Positions 50,471 through 59,432 of a DNA stretch of 64,000 nt are shown here, in pieces. The stretch covers positions 124,001-188,000 of the forward strand of contig NZ_SLXN01000001.1 in assembly GCF_004345855.1 (NCBI RefSeq), in the 5' to 3' direction. This DNA comes from Sphingomonas sp. BK235. Its GTDB lineage: Bacteria; Pseudomonadota; Alphaproteobacteria; Sphingomonadales; Sphingomonadaceae. Both the position numbers and the translations under genes were made by a program. Under the pieces are notes generated by a model. The model had not been told where the DNA came from and made no database searches. It worked only from the letters and a program-made list of their open reading frames with translations. Each line of letters begins with the position of its first letter. The stretch's first letter is position 1.

Positions 50471-51574
50471 CTAGCGTCCGGCCGTCGCCGTGGCGAGCAC
50501 CCGCAGCACCTCGTCCGCCGCGCGCGCGGCGCCGGCACCGGAGGAGTCGCCCAGGGCCGCCTCGGCGATCTCCCGCTGCGCCGAAACGAAATGCGCATGG
50601 CGTTCAGGCGCGCGCGCGATCGCGGGCAGCAGCGCGTCGAGGTCGGTCACCACCTCGCCCGCGCGCCACATCGCATAATCGGGATCGTCCTCCCACTGGC
50701 GCGCGAGCGGGTCGAGGAAGACCGCGGGGCGCGGACGGATCAGGAACTCGATCAGCTGGCTCGACGTGTCGCCCAGATACAGGTCGGCGGCGGCGGTGTA
50801 GCTGCCGTCCACCATCGCGAAGGAGTCGAGGTCGCAGTGGACGTGCGGGAGATCGGCCACCGCGGCGAGCGCGGCGCGCAGCTCCGGCGCGCGCTCGACC
50901 AGCCGCTGGTGCGGCGCCAGGATCACGTTCCACGCGCGTTGCGCGGCGAGCGCGGTCACGATCGCTTGTCCCCAGGCCGGCCAGGACGAGCGATGCGGCT
51001 GCCAGTGCGGCGCATAGAGCAGGGTGGGGCGCGGCGTCTCGAACAGCGCGCGCGCCGGGGTGCGCTGGCGGAACGCCGCCTTGACATAGCCGGTGGCGAC
51101 GATCCGCTCCGCGGGCATCCCGCGCGCCAGATAGGTCTGCCGCTCCTGCTCGCTGGGCACGAGCGTGTGATGCGCCGCCATCCGGCGCGGGTCGTCGCGC
51201 GCGCTCATCGAGCCGACGCCGTGCGACGTCTTGACGAAGCGCGGCGGCAGCCACGGCAGCAGCCGCGGGATCCACAGGCTGGTCTGCTCGGCGCACACCA
51301 CCACGGGCACGCGCGCGAGCCGCGGCACCAGCCGCGCCAGCGTCGCCAGCTTGGGGGCGGGGCGCGCGTCGTGGCGGAAGCCGGGGCTGCGCCGCACCCG
51401 CACGTTCGCCCAGGGCGCGGCCCAGGGCGTGACCAGCCACTCCACCGCGGCGTTCGACACCCACAGGTCGATCGGCAGATCCGGCGAGCGCTCCGCCAGC
51501 TTCTCCACGATCGGGAAGAGGTGCGGGATCAGCAGCGTCTCGCCCAGCAGCAGGAAGGCGACGCGCGGGGTCAC
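50471..51574 (-). CDS. CDP-glycerol glycerophosphotransferase (TagB/TagF)-like protein
   Basis: 367 residues from GTG 51574, overlapping the upstream stop as GTGA. GT-B-like fold: N-terminal half with VVCAEQTSLWIPRLL and FVKTSHGVGSMSARDD (the His-Gly of the family), C-terminal half with RPTLLYAPHWQPHRSSWPAW, LAPHQRLVERAPELRAAL and the donor site LYLGDTSSQLIEFLIRPRPA. The YAPHW...H and D.SS..E motifs are those of TagB/TagF, which transfer glycerol phosphate from CDP-glycerol in teichoic acid synthesis. Such proteins also occur in Gram-negative capsule and spore-like polymers. Its presence suggests that a phosphate-linked polyol is added to a lipid or glycan here. Confidence 0.85.
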   Translation of the reverse strand: MTPRVAFLLLGETLLIPHLFPIVEKLAERSPDLPIDLWVSNAAVEWLVTPWAAPWANVRVRRSPGFRHDARPAPKLATLARLVPRLARVPVVVCAEQTSLWIPRLLPWLPPRFVKTSHGVGSMSARDDPRRMAAHHTLVPSEQERQTYLARGMPAERIVATGYVKAAFRQRTPARALFETPRPTLLYAPHWQPHRSSWPAWGQAIVTALAAQRAWNVILAPHQRLVERAPELRAALAAVADLPHVHCDLDSFAMVDGSYTAAADLYLGDTSSQLIEFLIRPRPAVFLDPLARQWEDDPDYAMWRAGEVVTDLDALLPAIARAPERHAHFVSAQREIAEAALGDSSGAGAARAADEVLRVLATATAGR

Positions 51575-52290
51575 GTCGGTGGCGCCGAGCGCGCGTCCCA
51601 GCGGCTGATGTCCTCGGGCCGGTCGATCTCGACCCAGCCGCCGCTGTCCTCGACGATCGCGGCGACCTGCCCCTGCGCCGCGAGCGCGGCGACGACGTCG
51701 TGATGATAGGCGTGGATGCCGTCCTCCGCGGCGATGACGCGGTCGAGCACCGCGCCATAGCCGCTGCGCGCCCCCGCCACGATCACGCCGAGCGAGCGAT
51801 GCGTCGCCTGCTCGGGCGCCAGCGACTTGGCCACCGCGGTCACGCGTCCGTCGACGACGCGGACGAGCATGTCGTCCAGCGCGGCGCCAGCGAGCGGCTC
51901 GACCACCAGCGCGACCGGCGCGCGCGGCGCGGCGAAGGCGCGCGCCAGGATCGCGCCGGTCAGCGTCGTGTCGCCGTTGATGAGGCAGAAAGCGTCGGCG
52001 AACGCGTCGCGCGCGATCCACGCGCTGCCGATGCTGCTCGACACCGACCAGAAGGGATTGAAGCGCAGCTCGACCGGCAGCGGCGGCTGATGCGTCGCGA
52101 GATGCGCCCCGACCTGATCGAAGCGGTAACCCGCCACCACGATCGCCGCGCTCGCGCCCGCCGCCGCCAGCGCGTCGAGCTGATGGTCGAGGATCGCGCG
52201 CCCGCCGACCGGGACGAGGCATTTCGGCATCATCTCGGTGAGCGGCAGCAGGCGCGATCCGCGCCCCGCGCTCAGGATCACCGCGCGCAT
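51571..52290 (-). CDS. Sugar/alcohol-phosphate nucleotidyltransferase (LicC / IPCT-like)
   Basis: 239 residues. NTP loop VILSAGRGSRLLPLTEMMPK, followed by CLVPVGGRAILDHQLDAL. Metal Asp in FCLINGDTTLTG. WSVSSSIGSAWIARDAF and GVIVAGARSGYGAVLDRV follow. The C-terminus has EDSGGWVEIDRPEDISRWDA, closely like LicC (phosphocholine cytidylyltransferase) and the cytidylyltransferase half of inositol-phosphate enzymes, where the IDxPEDI Asp binds metal. It probably makes a CDP-alcohol such as CDP-glycerol, CDP-inositol or CDP-choline for the TagB-like or CDP-alcohol enzymes that follow. It overlaps the HAD gene by 13 bases and the TagB-like gene by 4. Confidence 0.87.
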   Translation of the reverse strand: MRAVILSAGRGSRLLPLTEMMPKCLVPVGGRAILDHQLDALAAAGASAAIVVAGYRFDQVGAHLATHQPPLPVELRFNPFWSVSSSIGSAWIARDAFADAFCLINGDTTLTGAILARAFAAPRAPVALVVEPLAGAALDDMLVRVVDGRVTAVAKSLAPEQATHRSLGVIVAGARSGYGAVLDRVIAAEDGIHAYHHDVVAALAAQGQVAAIVEDSGGWVEIDRPEDISRWDARSAPPT

Positions 52291-53006
52291 GCTGGCTGCT
52301 CCGAGGCGGTGGGAGCGGGGATGGGGGCGGCGCGCGCGCTCCAGTCGAGGACCGGCCAGTGCCGTTCGGCCGCGAGGGCGCGAAGCCGGCGGTGCGGGTT
52401 CACCGCGAAGCCCTCGTCGGCGAAGGCGAGGCTGGGCGCGTCCGACGCATGGTCCGAATAGACGCGCACCCAGGCGTCGCCGCGCGCCACGCCGCGCGCC
52501 GCGAGCCAGCGCTCCACCGCGGCCAGCTTGGCCGCGCCATAGACGTTCGCGCCGTCGAGTAGGTGCGCCAGCGCGCCGTCGTCCGTCCGCCGTGCCTCGG
52601 TGGCGATGACGTCCTCGATCCCGAGCGCGCGCGCGATCGCCTCGGCGTAGAAGCGGTGCGCCGCGGTGGCGAGCACCACGCGATAGCCCGCGGCGCGATC
52701 GGCCGCGATCTGCGCGCGTGCTCCCGGCCGGATGTTGCGCGCCAGCACGCGCGCGGCGAAATCGGCGGCGAGCCTGGCCTCGGCCGCGGCGGGCAGCGCG
52801 CGGCCGAGGAACAGCGCGTGCATCACTTCCTTCAGCCGGTCACGCGAGATCCACCCCGCGCGCTGCGCCAGCGCGGGTGCGGCGAGCAGCGGCAGCAGCG
52901 CCAGCCGCCATGGCGCGCGGCGCGCCGCGGCGAAGAACAGGAAGGCGGACCAGGTCGGCAGGCGGGTGACGGTGCGATCGAGGTCATAGAAGGCGAAACG
53001 CGGCAT
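52278..53006 (-). CDS. HAD-IB family phosphatase (PgpC/CicA-like)
   Basis: 242 residues. Catalytic motif I is FYDLDRTVTRLPTW (DxDxT). A helical cap follows (about 40-90). Motif II is the Thr in VVLATAAHRFYAEAIARALG, then FYAE and IATEARRTDDG, and motif IV is VYSDHASDAPSLAFADEGFA with the two Asp. The last part, FAVNPHRRLRALA, is typical of HAD-IB proteins related to phosphoserine phosphatase and the phosphatidylglycerophosphate phosphatase PgpC (YfhB/CicA). As first gene of the lipid cluster it may dephosphorylate a glycerophosphate lipid or an alcohol-phosphate precursor. Confidence 0.87.
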   Translation of the reverse strand: MPRFAFYDLDRTVTRLPTWSAFLFFAAARRAPWRLALLPLLAAPALAQRAGWISRDRLKEVMHALFLGRALPAAAEARLAADFAARVLARNIRPGARAQIAADRAAGYRVVLATAAHRFYAEAIARALGIEDVIATEARRTDDGALAHLLDGANVYGAAKLAAVERWLAARGVARGDAWVRVYSDHASDAPSLAFADEGFAVNPHRRLRALAAERHWPVLDWSARAAPIPAPTASEQPACAR

Positions 53007-53060
53007 CCACCGCTGTTGCCATGGAAGTAGGGCGCCGGAAAGGCGATGGTAGGGCGGGGT

Positions 53061-53432
53061 TTAGCCGGCGAGCAGCGCGTCCAGTTCGCGCGACAGCGCG
53101 TCGAAGCGATACGGCTTGGCGAGGAAGCGCCCCGCGTCGGGGATCACCGCGCGCGTCGGGCGCGTGTCCCCCGAGGTCAACAGGATACGGATCGAGGGCC
53201 AGCGACGGTGGACCTCGCTGGCGAGCGCGAGCCCGTCCATCGAGCCCGGCATGCGGATATCGGTGAACAGCACCTGCACGTCGTCGCTGCGCTCGAGCCG
53301 CGCGAGTGCCTCGTCGGCGTCGCCCGCCTCGATCACGCGATAGCCTGCGTCGGCGAGCGCGTCGGCACCGATCATGCGAACGAACAGCTCATCCTCGACG
53401 AGGAGGACGGTGGTGCCGCATGCCTGACCCAT
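53061..53432 (-). CDS. Single-domain response regulator (receiver only)
   Basis: 123 residues, one CheY-like receiver domain. Acidic pocket TVLLVEDELFVRM, phospho-Asp in VLFTDIRMPGSMDGLALA, Thr/Ser switch in ILLTSGDTRP and Lys in RFLAKPYRFDAL. There is no output domain. It resembles the receiver domains attached to hybrid kinases of the HDFNN type, two of which are in the window (33677-35713 and 54688-57789), so it may exchange phosphate with such a kinase. It lies 54 bp downstream (minus strand: upstream) of the HAD gene start and is transcribed in the same direction as the lipid cluster. Confidence 0.92.
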   Translation of the reverse strand: MGQACGTTVLLVEDELFVRMIGADALADAGYRVIEAGDADEALARLERSDDVQVLFTDIRMPGSMDGLALASEVHRRWPSIRILLTSGDTRPTRAVIPDAGRFLAKPYRFDALSRELDALLAG

Positions 53433-53527
53433 AAATATGATCTACCCTGTTGATCTACAGGACAAACCCGATCGGGGCCCGGGACGTTCCCCGCCAAGTG
53501 TCTAACCTAAGTAGAAGAGGCACGCGC

Positions 53528-54526
53528 TCATCCCCGGCCGCGCAGCCGTGCCAGCACCGCCAGCCCCAGCCCCGCGCCCACCGCGGTGGCGGTGGCGAAC
53601 TTGTGTCGTCCGGCGGCGTCGTACAGGCTCACCGCGCGGCCGTGCTGGTCGTGCGAGCGCTCGCGCCCGCCGTCGAAGGGCACGAGCAGATTGTCGCGTC
53701 GCGTCGGCGCGCGCGTGCGATCCTGCAGCATCGGCAGCAGTCGATGGCCGAGCTTGTCGAGCAGCGGCGGGAAATGCTCCGCCACCAGCACCTGCAACCG
53801 CCCGGTCCCGCCCACGGTGATGTCGCGCTTCGGATGCTGCGCCGCTTCCAGGATCGCCTCGGCGACCAGCTCGGGGGCGTAGACCGGCGGCGGCAGCAGC
53901 GCGGCGCCGTCGAGATGATTGGCGGCATGTTCCGCGATCGGCGTGTCGATCCCCGATGGTTTCACCAGCGTCACCGAGATCGGCAGCCGGTCGCCCTCCA
54001 GCTCGATCCGCAGCGAGTCGACATAGCCCTTCACCGCATGCTTGCTCGCGGCATAGGCACCCATCCCCGCGGTGGGGATGTCGCCGACGATCGAGCCGAT
54101 CGTGATGAGCGCGCCGCCGTCGCGCTGGAGCTGCTCCACCGCGGTGAGGCAGCCGTGAACCGTGCCGAGATAATTGGTGCGCAGCAGTTGCTCGTGCTCG
54201 TCCATCGGCGTGTCGACCAGCTTGGCATAGATCGCCACCCCGGCGGCGTTCACCCAGGTGTCGATGCGCCCGAACCGCTCCACCGCCTTGCTGGCGGCGC
54301 GCTGGACGTCGCGCAGGTCGCCGACGTCCGCGGTGGCGAACTCGGCCTTGCCGCCCGCCGCCTCGATCTCGCGCGCGACCGTGGCGAGCGTCTCGCCGTC
54401 GCGCGCGACCAGCACCACCTTGGCGCCGCGCTTCGCCGCGGTGCGCGCGGTGACGAGCCCGATGCCCGAGCTGGCGCCGGTGATCAGGATCACCTGCTGG
54501 TCGATCGGCTTGAGCTGCGGCGGCAT
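53528..54526 (-). CDS. SDR family oxidoreductase with C-terminal hydrophobic tail
   Basis: 332 residues from ATG 54526, with GAGAGGA 6 bases upstream. Rossmann start QVILITGASSGIGLVTARTA, NAG variant WVNAAGVAIYAK, catalytic Ser in TIGSIVGDIPTAG and YxxxK in YAASKHAVKGYVDSL. The extra ~80 C-terminal residues end in a hydrophobic stretch (FATATAVGAGLGLAVLARL), probably a membrane anchor. This layout is common in proteobacterial membrane-associated SDRs of unknown substrate. The 162 bp gap to the divergent kinase gene holds both promoters. Confidence 0.9.
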   Translation of the reverse strand: MPPQLKPIDQQVILITGASSGIGLVTARTAAKRGAKVVLVARDGETLATVAREIEAAGGKAEFATADVGDLRDVQRAASKAVERFGRIDTWVNAAGVAIYAKLVDTPMDEHEQLLRTNYLGTVHGCLTAVEQLQRDGGALITIGSIVGDIPTAGMGAYAASKHAVKGYVDSLRIELEGDRLPISVTLVKPSGIDTPIAEHAANHLDGAALLPPPVYAPELVAEAILEAAQHPKRDITVGGTGRLQVLVAEHFPPLLDKLGHRLLPMLQDRTRAPTRRDNLLVPFDGGRERSHDQHGRAVSLYDAAGRHKFATATAVGAGLGLAVLARLRGRG

Positions 54527-54687
54527 GGGGCATCCTCTCGTCGTTGCGCGGGGGTAACCCCCGCGGGCCGCGATCGGTTCACCACGCCCCGTCGCTGCGC
54601 CGTAACCGGATCGAAAGCCAACACAGATCAGTGACATCGCGGCTGACACTCATTGACACACTGCCAACGGAGGCCAGATTGCCGCGC

Positions 54688-57600
54688 ATGACCCAACGCC
54701 AGTCGCGCAACGTGTCGCTGACCCCCGAGCTCGAGACCTTCATCACCGACGCCCTCGCCTCCGGCGATTACGGCAATGCCAGCGAGGTGGTGCGCACCGC
54801 ACTGCGGCTGCTGCGCGAGCGCGGCGCGCCCGGGGCGGCGGTGCCGTGGCTCGTCGGCGGGGGCGAGACCGGCGCGCTGATCCGCGCGCGCGACTGGGGG
54901 CGCAGCGGGCTCGGCGCGCTGGGCGATTGGTCGCCGCAGCTGCGCACCACCGTCGCCAACGTGGTCAACTCGCCGGTGCCCAAGGTGCTGATGTGGGGTC
55001 GCGAGGGCGTGATGCTCTACAATGACGCCTATCGCGCGATCGCGGGCGAGCATCATCCCGCCGCGATGGGGCAGAGCGCGGCCACCGTCTTTCCCGAGAT
55101 CTGGGAGTGGAACCGCGCGATCCTGGAGCGCGGTTTCGCCGGCGAGATCGTCTCCTACCGCGACCAGTCGCTGACCTTGCTGCGCGACGGTGTGCCGGCG
55201 CCGCTCGTCTTCGACCTCTATTACACACCGGTCTATGACGGCGACGGCGCGGTGGGCGGCGTGCTGTGTACCGTGATCGACAACACGGGGCGCGTCTCGC
55301 TGGAGCGACAACTCGCCGACAGCGAGGCCGAGCTGCGCACCGTCACCGACGCGCTGCCGCTGCTGGTGTCGTTCATCGACCGCGACCACGTCTTCCGCTT
55401 CGCCAATCGTTATTACCTCGAGTGGTTCGGGTTGAGCCCGGACGAGGTGGTCGGCCGCCACGCGCGCGACGTCATCGGCGAGGAGAATTACGCTCAGCGC
55501 CGCGCGCTGATGGACCGCGCGCTCGCGGGCGAGACGATCGTGTCCGATTCGTCGATCCAGCACGGCGACGGCAGCTGGCGACGCGCCGACGTGCGCTACC
55601 TGCCGCGCCGCGCCGCCGATGGCAGCGTCACCGGCTTCCAGGTGATCGTGCTCGACATCGAGGAGCGCGTCCGCCGCGAGGAGGCGCTCCACGCCAGCAA
55701 CGCACGCTTCCGCGCCGCGATGGAGGCGATGCACGGCGTGCTGTGGACCAACGACGCCCATGGGCGGATGATCGGCGAGCAGCCGGGCTGGGCCTTGCTC
55801 ACCGGCCAGTCGTTCGACGATTACCAAGGCCATGGCTGGTCCTCCGCGGTCCATCCCGACGATGTCGCGCCGACGCTGGCGGCGTGGGAACAGGCGGTCG
55901 CGGCCAAGACCACCTTCGTGTTCGAGCATCGCGTGCGGCGCCATTGCGGCGCCTGGCGCACCTTCGCGATCCGCGCGGTGCCGCGGCTCGACGCCAGCGG
56001 CGCGATCGCCGAATGGGTCGGCGTCCATACCGATATCACGCACCAGCGCGCCGCCGAGGCCGCGCTGCGCGACCATGCCGAGCAGCTCGAGCGCCAGGTG
56101 CATCACCGCGAGCGCGCGGAAGACCAGTTGCGCCAGCTCAACGAGACGCTGGAGACGCGCGTGATCGACGAGATCGCGACGCGCCGCGCCGCCGAGGCCA
56201 AGCTGGCGCAGGCGCAGAAGATGGAGACGGTGGGCAAGCTCACCGGGGGCGTGGCGCACGACTTCAACAACCTGCTCCAGGTCGTCTCGGGCAACCTCCA
56301 GCTGCTGCAGAAGGACATCGCGGGGAACGAGCGTGCCGAGACGCGCGTCGCCAACGCGCTGGCGGGCGTGTCGCGCGGGTCGCGGCTGGCGTCGCAGCTG
56401 CTCGCGTTCGGGCGGCGCCAGGCGCTGGAGCCGAAGACGGTCAACGTCACGCGCTTCGTGCGCGGCATGGACGACATGCTGCGCCGCGCGATCGGCGAGG
56501 GGATCGAGGTGGAGACGGTGTTCGGCGGGGGGCTGTGGAACACCTTCATCGACCCGGGCCAGATCGAGAACGCGCTGCTCAACCTCGCGATCAACGCGCG
56601 CGACGCGATGGAGGGGCAGGGCAAGCTGACGATCGAGCTGGCCAACGCTTATCTCGACGACGATTACGCGCGCCTCCACGACGAGGTGACCGCGGGCCAA
56701 TATGTCATGCTGGCGGTCAGCGACACCGGCTCGGGCATGACGGCCGAGGTGCTGGAGAAGGTGTTCGAGCCTTTCTTCTCGACCAAGGCCGAGGGCAAGG
56801 GATCGGGGCTCGGCCTGTCGATGGTCTATGGCTTCGTCAAACAGTCGGGCGGGCACGTCAACATCTACTCGGAGCCGGGGCACGGGACGACGATCCGGCT
56901 GTATCTGCCGCGCGCGATGGAGAGCGAGGACGTCGAGGTGGCGGTCGACATCGGCCCGATCACCGGCGGCACCGAGACGGTGCTGGTGGTGGAGGACGAC
57001 GACGAGGTCCGCGCCACCGTGATCGAGCTGCTCGCCGACCTCGGCTATCGCGTGCTCAAGGCGGTGGACGCGCAGAGCGCGCTCCATGTGGTGGAGAGCG
57101 GCATCGCGATCGACCTGCTGTTCACCGATGTGGTGATGCCGGGCACGCTCAAGAGCCCCGAACTGGCGCGCAAGGCGCGCGAGCGGCTGCCCGACATGGC
57201 GGTGCTGTTCACCTCGGGCTATACCGAGAATTCGATCGTCCACGGCGGGCGGCTCGACGCGGGGGTGGAGCTGCTGTCCAAGCCCTATACGCGCGAGGCG
57301 CTGGCGCGGAAGATCCGCCACGTGCTCGCCAACCAGCGCCAGCGCGCGGCGCTGCCGTCCCGTGTGGCGTCCGCGGCCCTGTCCGCGCCGGAGCATGATC
57401 CCGCCGCCGCCCCGGCGCGTGCCACCGTGCTGCTGGTCGAGGACGACGCGCTGATCCGCTCGGCCACCGCCGAGGTGCTTCAGGAAGCGGGTCAGGTGGT
57501 GGTCGAGGCGGCGAGCGCGGAGGAGGCGATGGCCGCGCTCCAGACCGCGCCGATCGACGTGCTGGTGACCGACATCCACCTGCCCGGCAGTTCGGGGCTC

Positions 57601-57789
57601 GCGCTGGCGGAGCGCGCGCGCGCGCTGCGCCCGGGGGTGCGGATCGTGATGGCCAGCGGCGACATCGCCGCGGTAGAGCACCTCGAGGACGGCACCCGGC
57701 TGCTCGCCAAGCCGTACAGCGCCGTGGAATTGCTCCGCGTCGTCGGCGTCGCGAACGCCGACCGCCGCACGCTGGAGCGCGAGGGATAA
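54688..57789 (+). CDS. Hybrid histidine kinase with N-terminal ParD-type ribbon-helix-helix domain and two receivers
   Basis: 1033 residues from ATG 54688; TTG 54679 has better spacing to GGAGG and would add three residues. Residues ~1-45 are a ParD antitoxin-like ribbon-helix-helix: NVSLTPELETFITDALASGD then YGNASEVVRTALRLLRER. Next come a PAS-like sensor of the 'NDAY' type (about 60-205), two more PAS domains (about 205-455), a coiled coil, HisKA with GGVAHDFNNLLQ (about 522), and HATPase (NARDAM, DTGSGM, GKGSGLGLSMVYG). Two receivers follow (phospho-Asp in LLFTDVVMPG near 813 and in LVTDIHLPGSSG near 960). No parE toxin gene follows. The RHH could let the kinase bind DNA directly or serve as a dimer or protein-contact module. 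Confidence 0.92.
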   Translation: MTQRQSRNVSLTPELETFITDALASGDYGNASEVVRTALRLLRERGAPGAAVPWLVGGGETGALIRARDWGRSGLGALGDWSPQLRTTVANVVNSPVPKVLMWGREGVMLYNDAYRAIAGEHHPAAMGQSAATVFPEIWEWNRAILERGFAGEIVSYRDQSLTLLRDGVPAPLVFDLYYTPVYDGDGAVGGVLCTVIDNTGRVSLERQLADSEAELRTVTDALPLLVSFIDRDHVFRFANRYYLEWFGLSPDEVVGRHARDVIGEENYAQRRALMDRALAGETIVSDSSIQHGDGSWRRADVRYLPRRAADGSVTGFQVIVLDIEERVRREEALHASNARFRAAMEAMHGVLWTNDAHGRMIGEQPGWALLTGQSFDDYQGHGWSSAVHPDDVAPTLAAWEQAVAAKTTFVFEHRVRRHCGAWRTFAIRAVPRLDASGAIAEWVGVHTDITHQRAAEAALRDHAEQLERQVHHRERAEDQLRQLNETLETRVIDEIATRRAAEAKLAQAQKMETVGKLTGGVAHDFNNLLQVVSGNLQLLQKDIAGNERAETRVANALAGVSRGSRLASQLLAFGRRQALEPKTVNVTRFVRGMDDMLRRAIGEGIEVETVFGGGLWNTFIDPGQIENALLNLAINARDAMEGQGKLTIELANAYLDDDYARLHDEVTAGQYVMLAVSDTGSGMTAEVLEKVFEPFFSTKAEGKGSGLGLSMVYGFVKQSGGHVNIYSEPGHGTTIRLYLPRAMESEDVEVAVDIGPITGGTETVLVVEDDDEVRATVIELLADLGYRVLKAVDAQSALHVVESGIAIDLLFTDVVMPGTLKSPELARKARERLPDMAVLFTSGYTENSIVHGGRLDAGVELLSKPYTREALARKIRHVLANQRQRAALPSRVASAALSAPEHDPAAAPARATVLLVEDDALIRSATAEVLQEAGQVVVEAASAEEAMAALQTAPIDVLVTDIHLPGSSGLALAERARALRPGVRIVMASGDIAAVEHLEDGTRLLAKPYSAVELLRVVGVANADRRTLEREG

Positions 57790-57917
57790 GGCGCGCGGGC
57801 GCGACGATCGGCCGATCGCCGCACCGCACGCCGTCCCGGCTCGCTCCGCCGCCGCGCGCTTGACGCGGGCGCGTCGCGCGCGGAGGTTCGTGCGCTCGTC
57901 TCCTGCGGAAGCCACCG

Positions 57918-59432
57918 ATGACCGACGCCGCGGTCGCGCTCGACCCACCCGCCGCCGATCCCGCCGCCACGGCGCCGCATGGCATGCCGCTCTACGCGCT
58001 GCTCGGTTTCGCCGCGGGGCTGCCCTTCTATCTCTTCTCCACCGTGCTCGCGCTGCGGCTCCAGGCGCATGGTGTCGCGCTCACCGTGATCGGCTTCTTC
58101 GCCTGGGTACAATTGCTGCCGACCTTCAAGTTCGTCTGGGCGCCGCTGCTCGATCGCTACGACGTTCCCGGCTTCGCGCGCTTCTGGGGCAAGCGGCGCG
58201 GCTGGATCATGCTGGCGCAGCTCGGCATCGTCGCCGCCACCGTGGCGATGGCGCTGACCGCGTCGGACGCCAGCCTGCCGCTGACCGCGCTGTTCGCGGT
58301 ATTGCTCGCCTTCTGGACCACGACGCTGGAGATCGCCGCCGACGCGTGGCGGATCGAGCTGTTTCCGACGCAGGACCAGCAGGGGCCGATCGTCGCGGCG
58401 AACCTGTGGGGCTATCGCGGCGCGATGGTGGCGGCGGGATCGGGCGCGCTGCTCCTCGCCGACGCCGGGGGCTGGACGCTCGCTTATCTCGCGATAGCGG
58501 CCGCCGCCTTCCTGCCCTTCCCGCTGCTGGTCGCGACCGCGCCGCAGCCGGGGCGGGACGCGCGCGGCGGGCGCTGGCGCGCGCTCGCCGCGGGGCTCGC
58601 CGCGGCGGTCGCGATCCTGATCGCGCTCGCGCTCGTCACCGCCGCGCTGGGCTGGCTCGCGCTGTCGCTCGCCGCGGCGGCGGGGATCGGCGGGGCGAGC
58701 AACGTCACGCCCTATGTCCTGGCGCTGTGCCTCGTGCCCTTCGTCGCGATGGCGGCGGCACTGCCGCGAATCCGCCGCGCCGCGCCGGGGTCGCGCTGGC
58801 GCCGCTCCGCCGCGCTCGGCCCCTATGTCGACTTCTTCTGGCGCTATGGCGGCGCGGCGATCGGGCTGATGGCGTTCGTGTCGCTGTATCGCATGGGCGA
58901 CGTGCTCGCGCTCAACCTGTCCAAGCCGATGATCAAGGAGGCGGGCTATACGCTCAGCCAGATCGGACGCGCCGACAGCCTGATCGCGCTGGGCGCGAGC
59001 GTCGCGGGGGTGGGCGCGGGCGGCTGGCTGGTCACGCGCGCCGCGATGCCCGCCGCGCTCGCGATGGGGGCGGTGGTGGCGGCGATCGGCAATCTCGGCT
59101 TCGTCTGGCTGGCGCATCGCCCGGCCGGCGAGCCCGCGCTGTACCTCGCCACCGCCGCCGACCAGTTCGGCAACGGCATGGCGGGCGCGGTGTTCGTCGT
59201 CTACCTCTCGCTGCTGGTCAACCCGCGCTTCCCGGGGGCGCAATATGCCTTTCTGACCGGTTTCGCCTTCCTGCTGCCGCGGCTGCTCGCCGGCGCGGGC
59301 GGCGCGATCGTCGGCGCGATCGGCTATGACGGCTTCTTCCTGCTGTCGGGCGCGCTCAGCCTCGCCGTGCTGCCCTTCATTCCCTTTCTGTCGCGGCTAC
59401 GCCCGCGCGCCGATGACGGGGTGGCGGCATGA
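57918..59432 (+). CDS. AmpG-like MFS permease (muropeptide or related import)
   Basis: 504 residues with 12-14 hydrophobic segments. Typical AmpG-family sequence: LLGFAAGLPFYLFSTVLALR, FAWVQLLPTFKFVWAPLLDR, FGKRRGW variant FWGKRRGWIMLAQ, and LEIAADAWRIELFPTQDQQG. AmpG imports anhydro-muropeptides for cell-wall recycling and beta-lactamase induction; alphaproteobacteria often have several paralogues with unknown cargo. The next gene, a serine hydrolase of the beta-lactamase fold, overlaps its stop by 4 bases, which supports a linked role in peptidoglycan fragments. Confidence 0.88.
   Translation: MTDAAVALDPPAADPAATAPHGMPLYALLGFAAGLPFYLFSTVLALRLQAHGVALTVIGFFAWVQLLPTFKFVWAPLLDRYDVPGFARFWGKRRGWIMLAQLGIVAATVAMALTASDASLPLTALFAVLLAFWTTTLEIAADAWRIELFPTQDQQGPIVAANLWGYRGAMVAAGSGALLLADAGGWTLAYLAIAAAAFLPFPLLVATAPQPGRDARGGRWRALAAGLAAAVAILIALALVTAALGWLALSLAAAAGIGGASNVTPYVLALCLVPFVAMAAALPRIRRAAPGSRWRRSAALGPYVDFFWRYGGAAIGLMAFVSLYRMGDVLALNLSKPMIKEAGYTLSQIGRADSLIALGASVAGVGAGGWLVTRAAMPAALAMGAVVAAIGNLGFVWLAHRPAGEPALYLATAADQFGNGMAGAVFVVYLSLLVNPRFPGAQYAFLTGFAFLLPRLLAGAGGAIVGAIGYDGFFLLSGALSLAVLPFIPFLSRLRPRADDGVAA

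Noticed and set aside
54688..54830. A stand-alone ParD antitoxin gene followed by a separate kinase gene
   Set aside because: The frame is continuous with no stop or frameshift between the RHH and the PAS regions, and there is no ribosome site for a second start. A fusion is the simpler reading.
54628..57948. 1106-codon open frame antisense to the hybrid kinase gene
   Set aside because: Same GC artefact: Arg/His/Gln-rich translation without domains, and the plus-strand kinase is unmistakable.
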